DNA from: Pseudoxanthomonas beigongshangi
GTDB taxonomy: Bacteria > Pseudomonadota > Gammaproteobacteria > Xanthomonadales > Xanthomonadaceae
NCBI RefSeq assembly: GCF_016820515.1
Contig: NZ_JADHDV010000008.1
Coordinates: 62,001 to 126,000, forward strand
Length of the DNA stretch: 64,000 bases
Direction of reading: 5' to 3'
Shown: piece after piece, positions 55,419-64,000 of the stretch
Position numbering within the stretch: the stretch's first letter is position 1
How the letters are laid out: every line of letters starts with the position of its first letter
The notes under the pieces: generated by a model
Seen by the model: the letters and a program-made list of their open reading frames with translations, nothing else
The model's database searches: none
What the model was told of the DNA's origin: nothing
Position numbers and translations under genes: made by a program

Positions 55419-56348
55419 TCAGCCGCGGATGGCGTGCGCCGCGCGGTGGATCAAGCGGGCGGCGACCCGGGCGGTGCCGTTGTCGCGGTCGAACGGTGGC
55501 GACAGCTCCGCCACGTCCATCAGCGCGACCTTGCCGGTGGCCGCGATGGTTTCCAGCAGCGGCTCCAGCACCTCCAGCGGCACGCCGCGGGCGCTGGGGG
55601 CGCTGACCCCGGGCGCCATCGCGTGCGGCAGCACGTCCAGGCAGATGGTCAGGTAGATCAGGTCGACATCGCGCAGCCAGTCGGCCACGCGCTGCTGGCA
55701 CAGGTCCAGCCGCCGCATGTCCATCTCGTCGTCGAGCAGATAGCGCACGCCCCGCTGGCGGGCGGTCTCGAACAACTGGCGGGTATTGGCCGAGGCGCTG
55801 ATGCCCAGGCACAGGTACTGCGCGTCCAGGCCGATGCCGGCGGCGTGATCCAGCGCCTGCAGGAACGGCGTGCCGGAACTGCCGACCGGTTGCCGGCGCA
55901 GATCGAAATGCGCGTCGAAGTTGACGATGCCCACGCGCGGGCGGCGCTCGCGCAGGTGGCCGACCAGGCCCTGGTAGCTGGCGAAGGCGATCTCGTGCCC
56001 GCCCCCCAGGCCGATCGGCAGGTGGCCGGCGTCGAGCAGGGCGGCGACGCGGGCGCCGAACGCCGCCTGCGCGCCTTCCAGATCCTCGCCTTCGCAGATC
56101 ACGTCGCCCGCGTCGTACAGCGGGGCGTCGTCGCGCACCGGCAGGTTCGACAGTGCCGCGCGCAGGACCATCGGGCCCTGCGCCGCGCCGGTGCGGCCGT
56201 TGTTGCGGCGGATACCTTCATCGCAGGCGAACCCCACCAGCGCCACGCCGGCGGGCGCGCCCGCCTCGGGCGTGGCGACGATCTGGTGCCAGCGGCGGGT
56301 GTCGCCGTCGCCGGGCGGGTCGATGCGGCCTTTCCAGCCTGGAATCAC
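55419..56348 (-). CDS. hutG: Formimidoylglutamase HutG (arginase family)
   Basis: A 309-residue ureohydrolase-fold enzyme with manganese-ligand motifs [15 protein letters not shown] and TICLDVLPH. In the hut context it hydrolyses N-formimidoyl-L-glutamate to glutamate and formamide. The GTG start at 56348 overlaps the hutH stop by 4 bp. The reading frame is open much further upstream in the hutH region, but that is antisense-like, not part of the family. Confidence 0.9.
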   Translation of the reverse strand: MIPGWKGRIDPPGDGDTRRWHQIVATPEAGAPAGVALVGFACDEGIRRNNGRTGAAQGPMVLRAALSNLPVRDDAPLYDAGDVICEGEDLEGAQAAFGARVAALLDAGHLPIGLGGGHEIAFASYQGLVGHLRERRPRVGIVNFDAHFDLRRQPVGSSGTPFLQALDHAAGIGLDAQYLCLGISASANTRQLFETARQRGVRYLLDDEMDMRRLDLCQQRVADWLRDVDLIYLTICLDVLPHAMAPGVSAPSARGVPLEVLEPLLETIAATGKVALMDVAELSPPFDRDNGTARVAARLIHRAAHAIRG

Positions 56349-57871
56349 GCGGATATCCCGAGCGGCATGTCGACGAAGGCGGTCAATGTACCGCTGGCGA
56401 CCAGCGCTTCCAATGCCTGCATTTCCGGCGCCAGGTAGCGGTCCTCGCCGTAGTGCGGGACTTCCGCGCGGATGCGGGCGTGGGCGGCTTCCAGCAGTTC
56501 GGAGGACTTCAGCGGACGGCGGAAGTCGATGCCCTGGGCGGCGGCCAGCAGCTCGATGGCGACGATGCGGCGCACGTTGGTCGCCACGTCGCCGGCCTTG
56601 CGCGCGGCGAAGGTCGCCATGCTGACGTGATCCTCCTGGTTGGCCGAGGTGGGCAGCGAATCGACACTGGCGGGATGGGCGAGGGTCTTGTTCTCGCTGG
56701 CGAGCGCCGCGGCGGTGACGTGGGCGATCATGAAGCCGGAGTTGATGCCCGGCTCGGCCACCAGGAAGGCCGGCAGGCCGGAGATGCTGGCGTCGATCAA
56801 CAGGGCGATGCGGCGTTCGGACAGCGCGCCGACTTCGGAGACGGCAATCGTGATCTGGTCGGCGGCGAACGCCACCGGCTCGGCGTGGAAGTTGCCGCCG
56901 GAGATCACGTCGCCGGTGTCGGTGAACACCAGCGGGTTGTCGGACACCGCGTTGGCTTCGATCCACAGCGTGCGCGCGGCCTGCTGCAACTGGTCGCGGC
57001 AGGCGCCCATGACCTGCGGTTGGCAGCGCAGGCTGTAGGGATCCTGCACGCGGGTGTCGTTGTGGCGGTGCGATTCGCGGATGGCGCTGCCGTGCAGCAG
57101 GCGCAGGTATTCGGCGGCGACCTCGATCTGGCCGGGCTGGCCGCGCACGGCGTGGATGCGCGGATCGAACGGCGCGTCGGATCCACAGGCCGCATCCACG
57201 CTCAGCGCGCCGGCCAGCACCGCGGCCGAGTAGACCTGCTCGGCCGCGAACAGCGCGCGCAGGGCGATGCCGGTGGAAACCTGGGTGCCGTTGAGCAGGG
57301 CCAGGCCTTCCTTGGCGGCGAGCTTGATCGGGGTGATGCCCGCGGCGCGCAGCGCTTCGCCGGCATCGCGCAGTTCACCGTTGACGCGGACTTGGCCTTC
57401 ACCCATCGCGGCCAGGCTCAGGTGCGACAGCGGCGCCAGATCGCCGGAGGCGCCGACCGAGCCCTGCGAGGGAATGCACGGCCAGATCTGCGCGTTGTAC
57501 ATTGCGATCAATGCCTGCAGGGTCCGCTCGCGCACGCCGGAAAAACCGCGCGCCAGCGAAGCGATCTTCAGCGCCAGGATCAGGCGCACGGTGTCGTCGT
57601 CCAGCAGCGGGCCCATGCCGACCGCGTGCGAGCGCACCAGGTTGGTCTGCAGCTGTTCCAACTGGTCGACCGGGATGTGCACCTTGGCGAGCTTGCCGAA
57701 GCCGGTGTTGATGCCGTAGGCGGGCGCACCGGCGGCGACGATCGACTGCACCGTCTCGGCGGAGGCGCGCACTGCCGGCAGGCAGGCCGGATCCAGCTGG
57801 ATCGGCTCGAAGGTGTTGGCGATGGTGCGGATCTGGGCCAGCGACAGCTGGCCGGGGACGAGATTCAACAT
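56345..57871 (-). CDS. hutH: Histidine ammonia-lyase HutH
   Basis: HutH deaminates histidine to urocanate. The 508-residue protein has the MIO triad Ala141-Ser142-Gly143 (GASGDLAPL), the catalytic Tyr in [10 protein letters not shown] and the HAL-type selectivity pair Ser81-His82. The length is normal. It starts 6 bp after hutU, overlaps hutG, and is one of two ammonia-lyase paralogues in the window (the other in the pigment operon at 37730). Confidence 0.96.
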   Translation of the reverse strand: MLNLVPGQLSLAQIRTIANTFEPIQLDPACLPAVRASAETVQSIVAAGAPAYGINTGFGKLAKVHIPVDQLEQLQTNLVRSHAVGMGPLLDDDTVRLILALKIASLARGFSGVRERTLQALIAMYNAQIWPCIPSQGSVGASGDLAPLSHLSLAAMGEGQVRVNGELRDAGEALRAAGITPIKLAAKEGLALLNGTQVSTGIALRALFAAEQVYSAAVLAGALSVDAACGSDAPFDPRIHAVRGQPGQIEVAAEYLRLLHGSAIRESHRHNDTRVQDPYSLRCQPQVMGACRDQLQQAARTLWIEANAVSDNPLVFTDTGDVISGGNFHAEPVAFAADQITIAVSEVGALSERRIALLIDASISGLPAFLVAEPGINSGFMIAHVTAAALASENKTLAHPASVDSLPTSANQEDHVSMATFAARKAGDVATNVRRIVAIELLAAAQGIDFRRPLKSSELLEAAHARIRAEVPHYGEDRYLAPEMQALEALVASGTLTAFVDMPLGISA

Positions 57872-57877
57872 GGAGGC

Positions 57878-59572
<1,695 letters not shown>

Positions 59573-59574
59573 GG

Positions 59575-60306
59575 TTATCCTCCGGGAGTGATGGTGGCGC
59601 CGACCTGGAAGGTGCCGACGAACCGATAGCGGGAAGCGGGGTAGGTGAGGCGGACCCAGGTGACGACCTGGCCGCGCGACCAGGTGCGGCGGGTCAGCAC
59701 CAGCACGGGATCGCCCTCGGCGATCTCCAGTTGCGCGGCCAGCCGCTTGTTGGCGGTCTCGGCCTCGATGACGTGTTCGGTGCGCTCCAGCGGCGCCACG
59801 CGCATCAGGTACTGGTGCGGAATCTCGGTCTGGAAATCGATGCCCAGATAATCCGGCGCGCTGGCCGGATTGACGAAGCGGTCCTCCAGCTGCAGCGGCT
59901 TGCCGTTGGCCTTGTGCAGCAGGCGGGTGTGGAACAGTTCGGCACCGGATTCCAGGCCGAACTGGTTGGTGACGGTGGGGCGCGCGACCACCGCCTCGCC
60001 GATCAGCACCTGCACGCTGTGGACCTGTCCGCGCGCGACGATTTCCTCGCGGATGCTGCGCACCTCGAACATGGCGGACTCGGCCTTCGGGCCGGCGACG
60101 AAGGTGCCGACACCCTGCACGCGGGTGAGCACGCCGGAGTCGCTGAGTTCGCGCAGCGCGCGGTTGACGGTCATCCGCGAGACGCCGAACTTGACCACCA
60201 GATCGTTCTCGCTGGGCACCCGGCTCAACGGCGGCCAATCGCCATTGGTGATGTGGCGGAGGATGTACTGCTTCAGCTTGAGGTAATGCGGCTTGGGCGT
60301 CTCCAT
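59575..60306 (-). CDS. hutC: Histidine utilisation repressor HutC
   Basis: A 243-residue GntR/HutC-type repressor: N-terminal winged helix ([26 protein letters not shown]) and a UTRA effector domain that binds urocanate. It is the first gene of the hut operon (hutC-hutU-hutH-hutG). Urocanate releases it from DNA. Two TTGTATAGACAT-type sites lie upstream. The ATG at 60306 gives the usual N-terminus. Confidence 0.95.
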   Translation of the reverse strand: METPKPHYLKLKQYILRHITNGDWPPLSRVPSENDLVVKFGVSRMTVNRALRELSDSGVLTRVQGVGTFVAGPKAESAMFEVRSIREEIVARGQVHSVQVLIGEAVVARPTVTNQFGLESGAELFHTRLLHKANGKPLQLEDRFVNPASAPDYLGIDFQTEIPHQYLMRVAPLERTEHVIEAETANKRLAAQLEIAEGDPVLVLTRRTWSRGQVVTWVRLTYPASRYRFVGTFQVGATITPGG

Positions 60307-60320
60307 GGAAAAAGCATGTC

Positions 60321-60332
60321 ATGTCTATACAA
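60321..60332. promoter_or_regulatory. HutC operator candidate 1
   Basis: ATGTCTATACAA, in reverse TTGTATAGACAT, lies 15 bp upstream of hutC. It matches the near-palindromic GTATAGAC-type site of HutC/GntR proteins (consensus close to TTGTATATACAA). Confidence 0.65.
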
Positions 60333-60370
60333 CTGCCGCCAGCGATTTCGATGCCGCAGCGCACAAACGG

Positions 60371-60414
60371 TTGACACCCGTTTTCGATAAGTGTTAAGTC
60401 TCTCGTATAGACAA
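60371..60414 (+). promoter_or_regulatory. Candidate copL promoter with HutC operator candidate 2
   Basis: TTGACA (60371-60376) and TTAAGT (60394-60399) with 17-bp spacing form a fair plus-strand promoter. TCGTATAGACAA (60403-60414), a second HutC-type site, covers the predicted start of transcription. The site is 22 bp upstream of the copL-like gene. It may be the second operator for hutC autoregulation, or repress copL, or both. Confidence 0.5.
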
Positions 60415-60435
60415 CCTGGTGCCCGTTTTTTCCCG

Positions 60436-60858
60436 ATGTCGATTCGCCTGCTCCTGCGACTGGTCCTGATCACCGTCCTTTGCCTGGACGGCGCGGCCAG
60501 TGCGTGGGCGGCGACGCGGATGGCGGTCGCTGATCTGGCCGCGATCGACGACGGCGAAAGCGGGCAGGGCGGCCATCGCCAGCATGATGAACAGGCAAAG
60601 CCGGACCGCGGCGCAGCCGCTTGCACCGCCGATGTGGGCTGGTTGACCGGCGATCCGACGAACGGCAATCACCACGATGATTGCGATTGCGGCAGCACGA
60701 CCAGTTGCGCGTGCAGTTGCGTGCTCACCTTCTATCCGGGACGCACGGCGCCGTTGTTCGCCGCCCAGCATGTCCTCGATGCGCCCTATCTGAATCCCCC
60801 GCTGTTGCCGGAAGTGCGCAGCGGCGTCTCGCGCGTGTTCCGACCTCCGATCGGCTGA
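60436..60858 (+). CDS. CopL-family metal-binding regulatory protein
   Basis: A 140-residue protein with a signal-like hydrophobic N-terminus (residues 4-25), His/Asp-rich stretches ([18 protein letters not shown]), a Cys cluster (CDCG...CACSC) and the family-typical C-terminus RPPIG. This matches the CopL family known from Xanthomonas, where copL is needed for copper-induced expression of copAB. The downstream TonB receptor suggests a metal-related operon here. No copA/copB multicopper oxidase gene follows. Confidence 0.8.
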   Translation: MSIRLLLRLVLITVLCLDGAASAWAATRMAVADLAAIDDGESGQGGHRQHDEQAKPDRGAAACTADVGWLTGDPTNGNHHDDCDCGSTTSCACSCVLTFYPGRTAPLFAAQHVLDAPYLNPPLLPEVRSGVSRVFRPPIG

Positions 60859-60956
60859 GCTTGTCATGGCCGCGAGCGCGGCCCGTTCGTCCTGCCGGGC
60901 ATTTCCCGCGGGACACCATCCGAACAGACAAGACACCCGACACGGGGAGAGAGCCC

Positions 60957-63701
60957 ATGTTTTTCAAACCCAATCCGCTGGCCGCGGCCGTCGGCGCACT
61001 GCTGTGCGCAGGCTTCGTCCACACCCTGCACGCGCAGGACACCGCCACCGCCGACACTGCATCGGCCCCGCAAGAGCAGGCGACCACGCTGGACACCGTC
61101 CAGGTCACCGGCAGCCACATCAAGCGCCTGCAGATTTCGGGCGTCGGTCCGGTGAGCGTCGTCGACGCCGAAACCATCGAACGTTCCGGCGCCACTTCGG
61201 TGGAAACCCTGCTGCAACGCCTGCCGGCATCCGCCGGTTTCGCCGGCAGCCAGACCAATGCCTACTGGGCCGAGAACGGTTACGGCACCACCCAGGTGAA
61301 CCTGCGTGGCCTGGGCATCAACCGCACCCTGGTGCTGCTCAATGGCCGTCGCGTGGTCAACGGCGGCACCGGTGCCAACAGTTCGGTCGACCTGAACATG
61401 ATCCCGGTGGCGCTGATCGAGCGCATCGAGGTGCTGAAGGATGGCGCGTCGGCGATCTACGGCGCCGATGCCGTGGCCGGCGTGGTCAACATCATCACCA
61501 AGAAGAACTTCGAAGGCGCCGAACTGGCGATGCGCTATGGCCAGACCTTCGAGAGCGACGGCGAAGACGGATCCTTCGATCTGGTCTGGGGCACCACCAG
61601 CGATCGCGGCTCGCTGATGGCCGGGCTGAGCTATTCCGAAAGCGGCAGCGTCAACATGGCCACGCGCGCGCCTTGCGGGCTGGCGGTGGATGAGGACACC
61701 GGCGGCCTGGTCTGCTCCGGCAGCTCCACCACCATCGGCGGTCGCGCCTTGCTGGCGGACGGCAGCCGGGTCAACTTCAACCAGGATCCGAACGGCGACG
61801 GCGACTTCTACGAGCCGTATTCGGCGGCCAAGCACAACTACAACGGCAACCCGACCCTCAACGCGGTCAATCCGATCAAGCGCCTGAGCTTCAGCCTGTT
61901 CGGCGATACCCAGCTCAGTGATACCACGCGCCTGTTCACCGAACTGATGTACACCAATCGCCAGTCGCACCAGCTCGCGACGCCCGGCGGCCTGGGGGTG
62001 TACCGGCCGATCAACATCGCCGCGGATCATCCGACCAACCCGACCGGGCAGGATCTGCTGTTGCAGCGTCGCCGCCTTGAGGAAGCCGGTACCCGCCGGT
62101 TTTTCCAGGACACCAACACTTTCCGCGCGGTGGTCGGGCTGGAAGGCCAGCTGGGCATGAACTGGGACTGGTCGGCCGCGTTGAACTGGGGCCGCAACAC
62201 CGGCCTGGATGGCTCTACCAAGGTGGCCAACCTGGACCGCGTGGACCAGACCCTCGACACCACGATCTGCAGCAACGCGCCGGGGGCGGCGATCCCCTGC
62301 GCCGACTACCTGGGCTACGGCGATGTCACCCAGGAAGTGCTCGACTACATCCTGTTCACCACCCGCGATCATGGCGGCAACGAACAGAAGAGCTTCACCG
62401 CCAACATCAGCGGCCAGTTGTTCGAGATGCCGGCGGGCTGGGTGGGCTTCGCCTCCGGCATCGAAGTCCGCAAGGAACGCGGCTGGCGCGATCCGGATCC
62501 GCTGACGGTGATGGGCATCGCCAATACCAACCAGCAGGATCCGATCGCCGGCGAGTACACCGCCAAGGAAGCCTTCGTCGAGTTCGCCGTGCCGCTGTTG
62601 ATGGACAGCGCCATCGCCGATTCGCTGATCCTCAACGCCGCCGTCCGCTATTCGGACTACGACCTGTTCGGCGAGGACATCAACTACAAGGTCGGCCTGG
62701 ACTGGCAGGTGATGCCGTCGCTCAAGATCCGCGCCAACTACGCCACGGCCTTCCGCATCCCGAACATCCCCGAGCTGTTCGGCGGCGTCGCCGAGGGCAA
62801 TCTGACCACGACCGATCCGTGCAGCGGCTGGAGCACCAGCACCACCATCGATCCGACCGTGCGCCAGAACTGCCAGGCCTACGGCGTGCCGGCCGGCTAC
62901 GTGCAGCCGGGCAACACCATCCTGACCACCTCCGGCGGCAACCCGGATCTGGAACCGGAGGACGCCAAGTCGCTGACGGTGGGCGCGGTGTGGACGCCGG
63001 GCTTCCTGCCGGGCCTGACCCTGACCGTGGACTACTTCAACATCCGCATCGACAACGCGATCCAGCGTATCGACGGGTCGACCAAGCTGTCCATCTGCTA
63101 CAACACCCCCGGCCTGGCGCATCCGTTCTGCGGCAGCGAGAACTTCACCCGCAACCCGGTCACCGGCGAAGTGGACTTCCTGTCCTCGCAGCCGGTCAAC
63201 GCGGCCAACGAGCGAATCTCCGGCATCGATCTGGGCGGCCTGTACGAGTTCGAGGCGATGGGTTTCGACTCGACCTTCAGCATGGATGTGTCCTACCTGG
63301 ATCGCTATGACGTGCGGCCGTTCCCGGGCGCGGACCTGATCGAGTATGCCGGCAAGATCACCGGTGGACGCGGCAGCTACGCGCACTGGCGGGCGTTCAC
63401 CTCGCTGACGGCCAAGCGCGATGCCTGGTCCGGTTCCTACAGCGTGCAGTACATCGGCAAGACCGACGACATCACCGCCACGAAGGGGTTCACCGGCGAT
63501 CACGCGCCGAGCCTGACCTATCACAACGTGCAGGTGAAGTTCGCGCCGGTGGGGCAGTCGTTCGATGTCTCGTTCGGCATCGACAACCTGTGGGACAAGC
63601 AGGCGCCGTTCATCCAGAGCTACACGGACGGCAACACCGACACGATGACCTACGACCTGCTGGGCCGGCGCTGGTACGCGCGTTTCGGCTACCGCTGGTG
63701 A
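60957..63701 (+). CDS. TonB-dependent outer membrane receptor
   Basis: A 914-residue TonB-dependent receptor: signal peptide (about residues 1-26), TonB box-like DTVQVTGSHI, plug domain (residues about 60-175, VNLRGLGINRTLVLLNGRR, DGASAIYGADAVAGVVNIITKK), and a 22-strand barrel ending in the aromatic FGYRW. It is of the large iron/copper or vitamin B12/sugar-type receptor subgroup common in Xanthomonads; the ligand is unknown. The copL-like gene 98 bp upstream and the PepSY gene downstream suggest metal or metal-chelate uptake. Confidence 0.9.
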   Translation: MFFKPNPLAAAVGALLCAGFVHTLHAQDTATADTASAPQEQATTLDTVQVTGSHIKRLQISGVGPVSVVDAETIERSGATSVETLLQRLPASAGFAGSQTNAYWAENGYGTTQVNLRGLGINRTLVLLNGRRVVNGGTGANSSVDLNMIPVALIERIEVLKDGASAIYGADAVAGVVNIITKKNFEGAELAMRYGQTFESDGEDGSFDLVWGTTSDRGSLMAGLSYSESGSVNMATRAPCGLAVDEDTGGLVCSGSSTTIGGRALLADGSRVNFNQDPNGDGDFYEPYSAAKHNYNGNPTLNAVNPIKRLSFSLFGDTQLSDTTRLFTELMYTNRQSHQLATPGGLGVYRPINIAADHPTNPTGQDLLLQRRRLEEAGTRRFFQDTNTFRAVVGLEGQLGMNWDWSAALNWGRNTGLDGSTKVANLDRVDQTLDTTICSNAPGAAIPCADYLGYGDVTQEVLDYILFTTRDHGGNEQKSFTANISGQLFEMPAGWVGFASGIEVRKERGWRDPDPLTVMGIANTNQQDPIAGEYTAKEAFVEFAVPLLMDSAIADSLILNAAVRYSDYDLFGEDINYKVGLDWQVMPSLKIRANYATAFRIPNIPELFGGVAEGNLTTTDPCSGWSTSTTIDPTVRQNCQAYGVPAGYVQPGNTILTTSGGNPDLEPEDAKSLTVGAVWTPGFLPGLTLTVDYFNIRIDNAIQRIDGSTKLSICYNTPGLAHPFCGSENFTRNPVTGEVDFLSSQPVNAANERISGIDLGGLYEFEAMGFDSTFSMDVSYLDRYDVRPFPGADLIEYAGKITGGRGSYAHWRAFTSLTAKRDAWSGSYSVQYIGKTDDITATKGFTGDHAPSLTYHNVQVKFAPVGQSFDVSFGIDNLWDKQAPFIQSYTDGNTDTMTYDLLGRRWYARFGYRW

Positions 63702-63708
63702 ACCGTGA

Positions 63709-63736
63709 CCCGTCCGCCGGCCAGCCGGCGGACGGG
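63709..63736 (+). terminator. Long hairpin between receptor and PepSY gene
   Basis: CCCGTCCGCCGG and CCGGCGGACGGG (63709-63720 and 63725-63736) form a perfect 12-bp stem with a 4-nt loop, 7 bp after the receptor stop. No T-run follows. It may lower expression of the downstream gene or mark the end of the receptor transcript. Confidence 0.6.
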
Positions 63737-63774
63737 CAGATCGCGGCGACGCCGCAACCAACAGGAACATTCGA

Positions 63775-64000
63775 ATGAAACCCGCTTTCTGGGCGCGCCG
63801 CGCCCATAAATGGATCGGGCTGATCGTCGGAGTACAGGCGCTGCTGTGGATGATCAGCGGCGTCTACATGACCGTCGTGCCGCTCGACATCATCCATGGC
63901 GATCACCTGGCGCACAGCCACACTGATCCACTGGTCGCCGCCGCGCCGCGCGTGGCGCAGGCGGATCTGGCCACGCGCTATCCCGATATCACCGCACTGA
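63775..64000 (+). CDS. PepSY-type membrane protein (3' end cut by window)
   Basis: The visible 75 residues start MKPAFWARRAHKWIGLIVGVQ with a hydrophobic helix (about residues 13-34). The RAHKWIGLIVGVQALLW segment is typical of PepSY-associated membrane proteins, which often accompany TonB-dependent receptors and are thought to act as ferric-siderophore or metal reductases. The gene continues past the window, so the length is unknown. Confidence 0.75.
   Translation, partial: MKPAFWARRAHKWIGLIVGVQALLWMISGVYMTVVPLDIIHGDHLAHSHTDPLVAAAPRVAQADLATRYPDITAL

Noticed and set aside
60864-63770. A 968-codon minus-strand frame opposite the TonB-dependent receptor
   Set aside because: The plus strand encodes a clear receptor; the antisense frame has no motif or start signal.

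Overview
This is a 64 kb piece of a high-GC gammaproteobacterial chromosome, most likely from the Xanthomonadaceae (Lysobacter/Luteimonas/Xanthomonas type). That inference rests on an aryl-polyene (xanthomonadin-like) pigment locus, a CopL-type protein next to a TonB-dependent receptor, an XAC0095-like small protein, GTAG-type REP elements like the SMAG family of Stenotrophomonas, and the yfgM-bamB-der order. No phage or IS element is visible. The species cannot be named from sequence alone.

Layout. 1-6 kb: end of yfgM, bamB, der, moeA and a rhodanese-MoeB fusion. 6-12.3 kb: a LysR regulator divergent from an SDR, a small membrane protein, an LtrA-type protein, a KefB-like antiporter, an alpha/beta hydrolase and a DUF1244 gene. 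12.4-16.5 kb: folD, guaB and guaA; a palindromic repeat sits at the 5' end of guaA. 16.6-19.5 kb: a YCII/DGPF protein, a DoxX-family gene with a SoxR-like box, and a FixL/FixJ-type two-component pair. 19.5-23.9 kb (minus strand): a magnesium operon (mgtC, mgtA, two small upstream genes) preceded by a leader ORF that starts like enterobacterial MgtL. 24-31.2 kb: tadA, a DUF2721 gene, orn, a tandemly duplicated REP region, an MscS channel, ppsA divergent from its regulator ppsR, and a DUF1249 gene. 31.4-31.7 kb: tRNA-Glu and tRNA-Ala with promoter and terminator.

31.76-48.58 kb: one tightly packed plus-strand aryl-polyene operon of 18 genes plus a periplasmic protein. It has two carrier proteins, three ketosynthase-type proteins, a ketoreductase, two hotdog dehydratase domains (one fused to an acyl ligase), a thioesterase, an ammonia-lyase with a tyrosine-type selectivity dyad, two acyltransferases, a glycosyltransferase, a LolA-like carrier, an MMPL exporter, a DUF3261 lipoprotein and an FAD enzyme with flavin-halogenase hallmarks. 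Together these suggest an aryl starter is activated, extended as a polyene, possibly halogenated, attached to a lipid and exported to the outer membrane.

48.6-50.8 kb: a short accessory patch with a frameshifted small membrane gene, an orphan Imm26-like immunity gene, an XAC0095-like gene and a 195-bp-period repeat array. 50.8-55.4 kb (minus): a CPA2 antiporter, a copper-type P-type ATPase and its MerR regulator. 55.4-60.3 kb (minus): histidine utilisation genes hutC-hutU-hutH-hutG. 60.4-64 kb: copL-like gene, TonB-dependent receptor and the start of a PepSY membrane protein.
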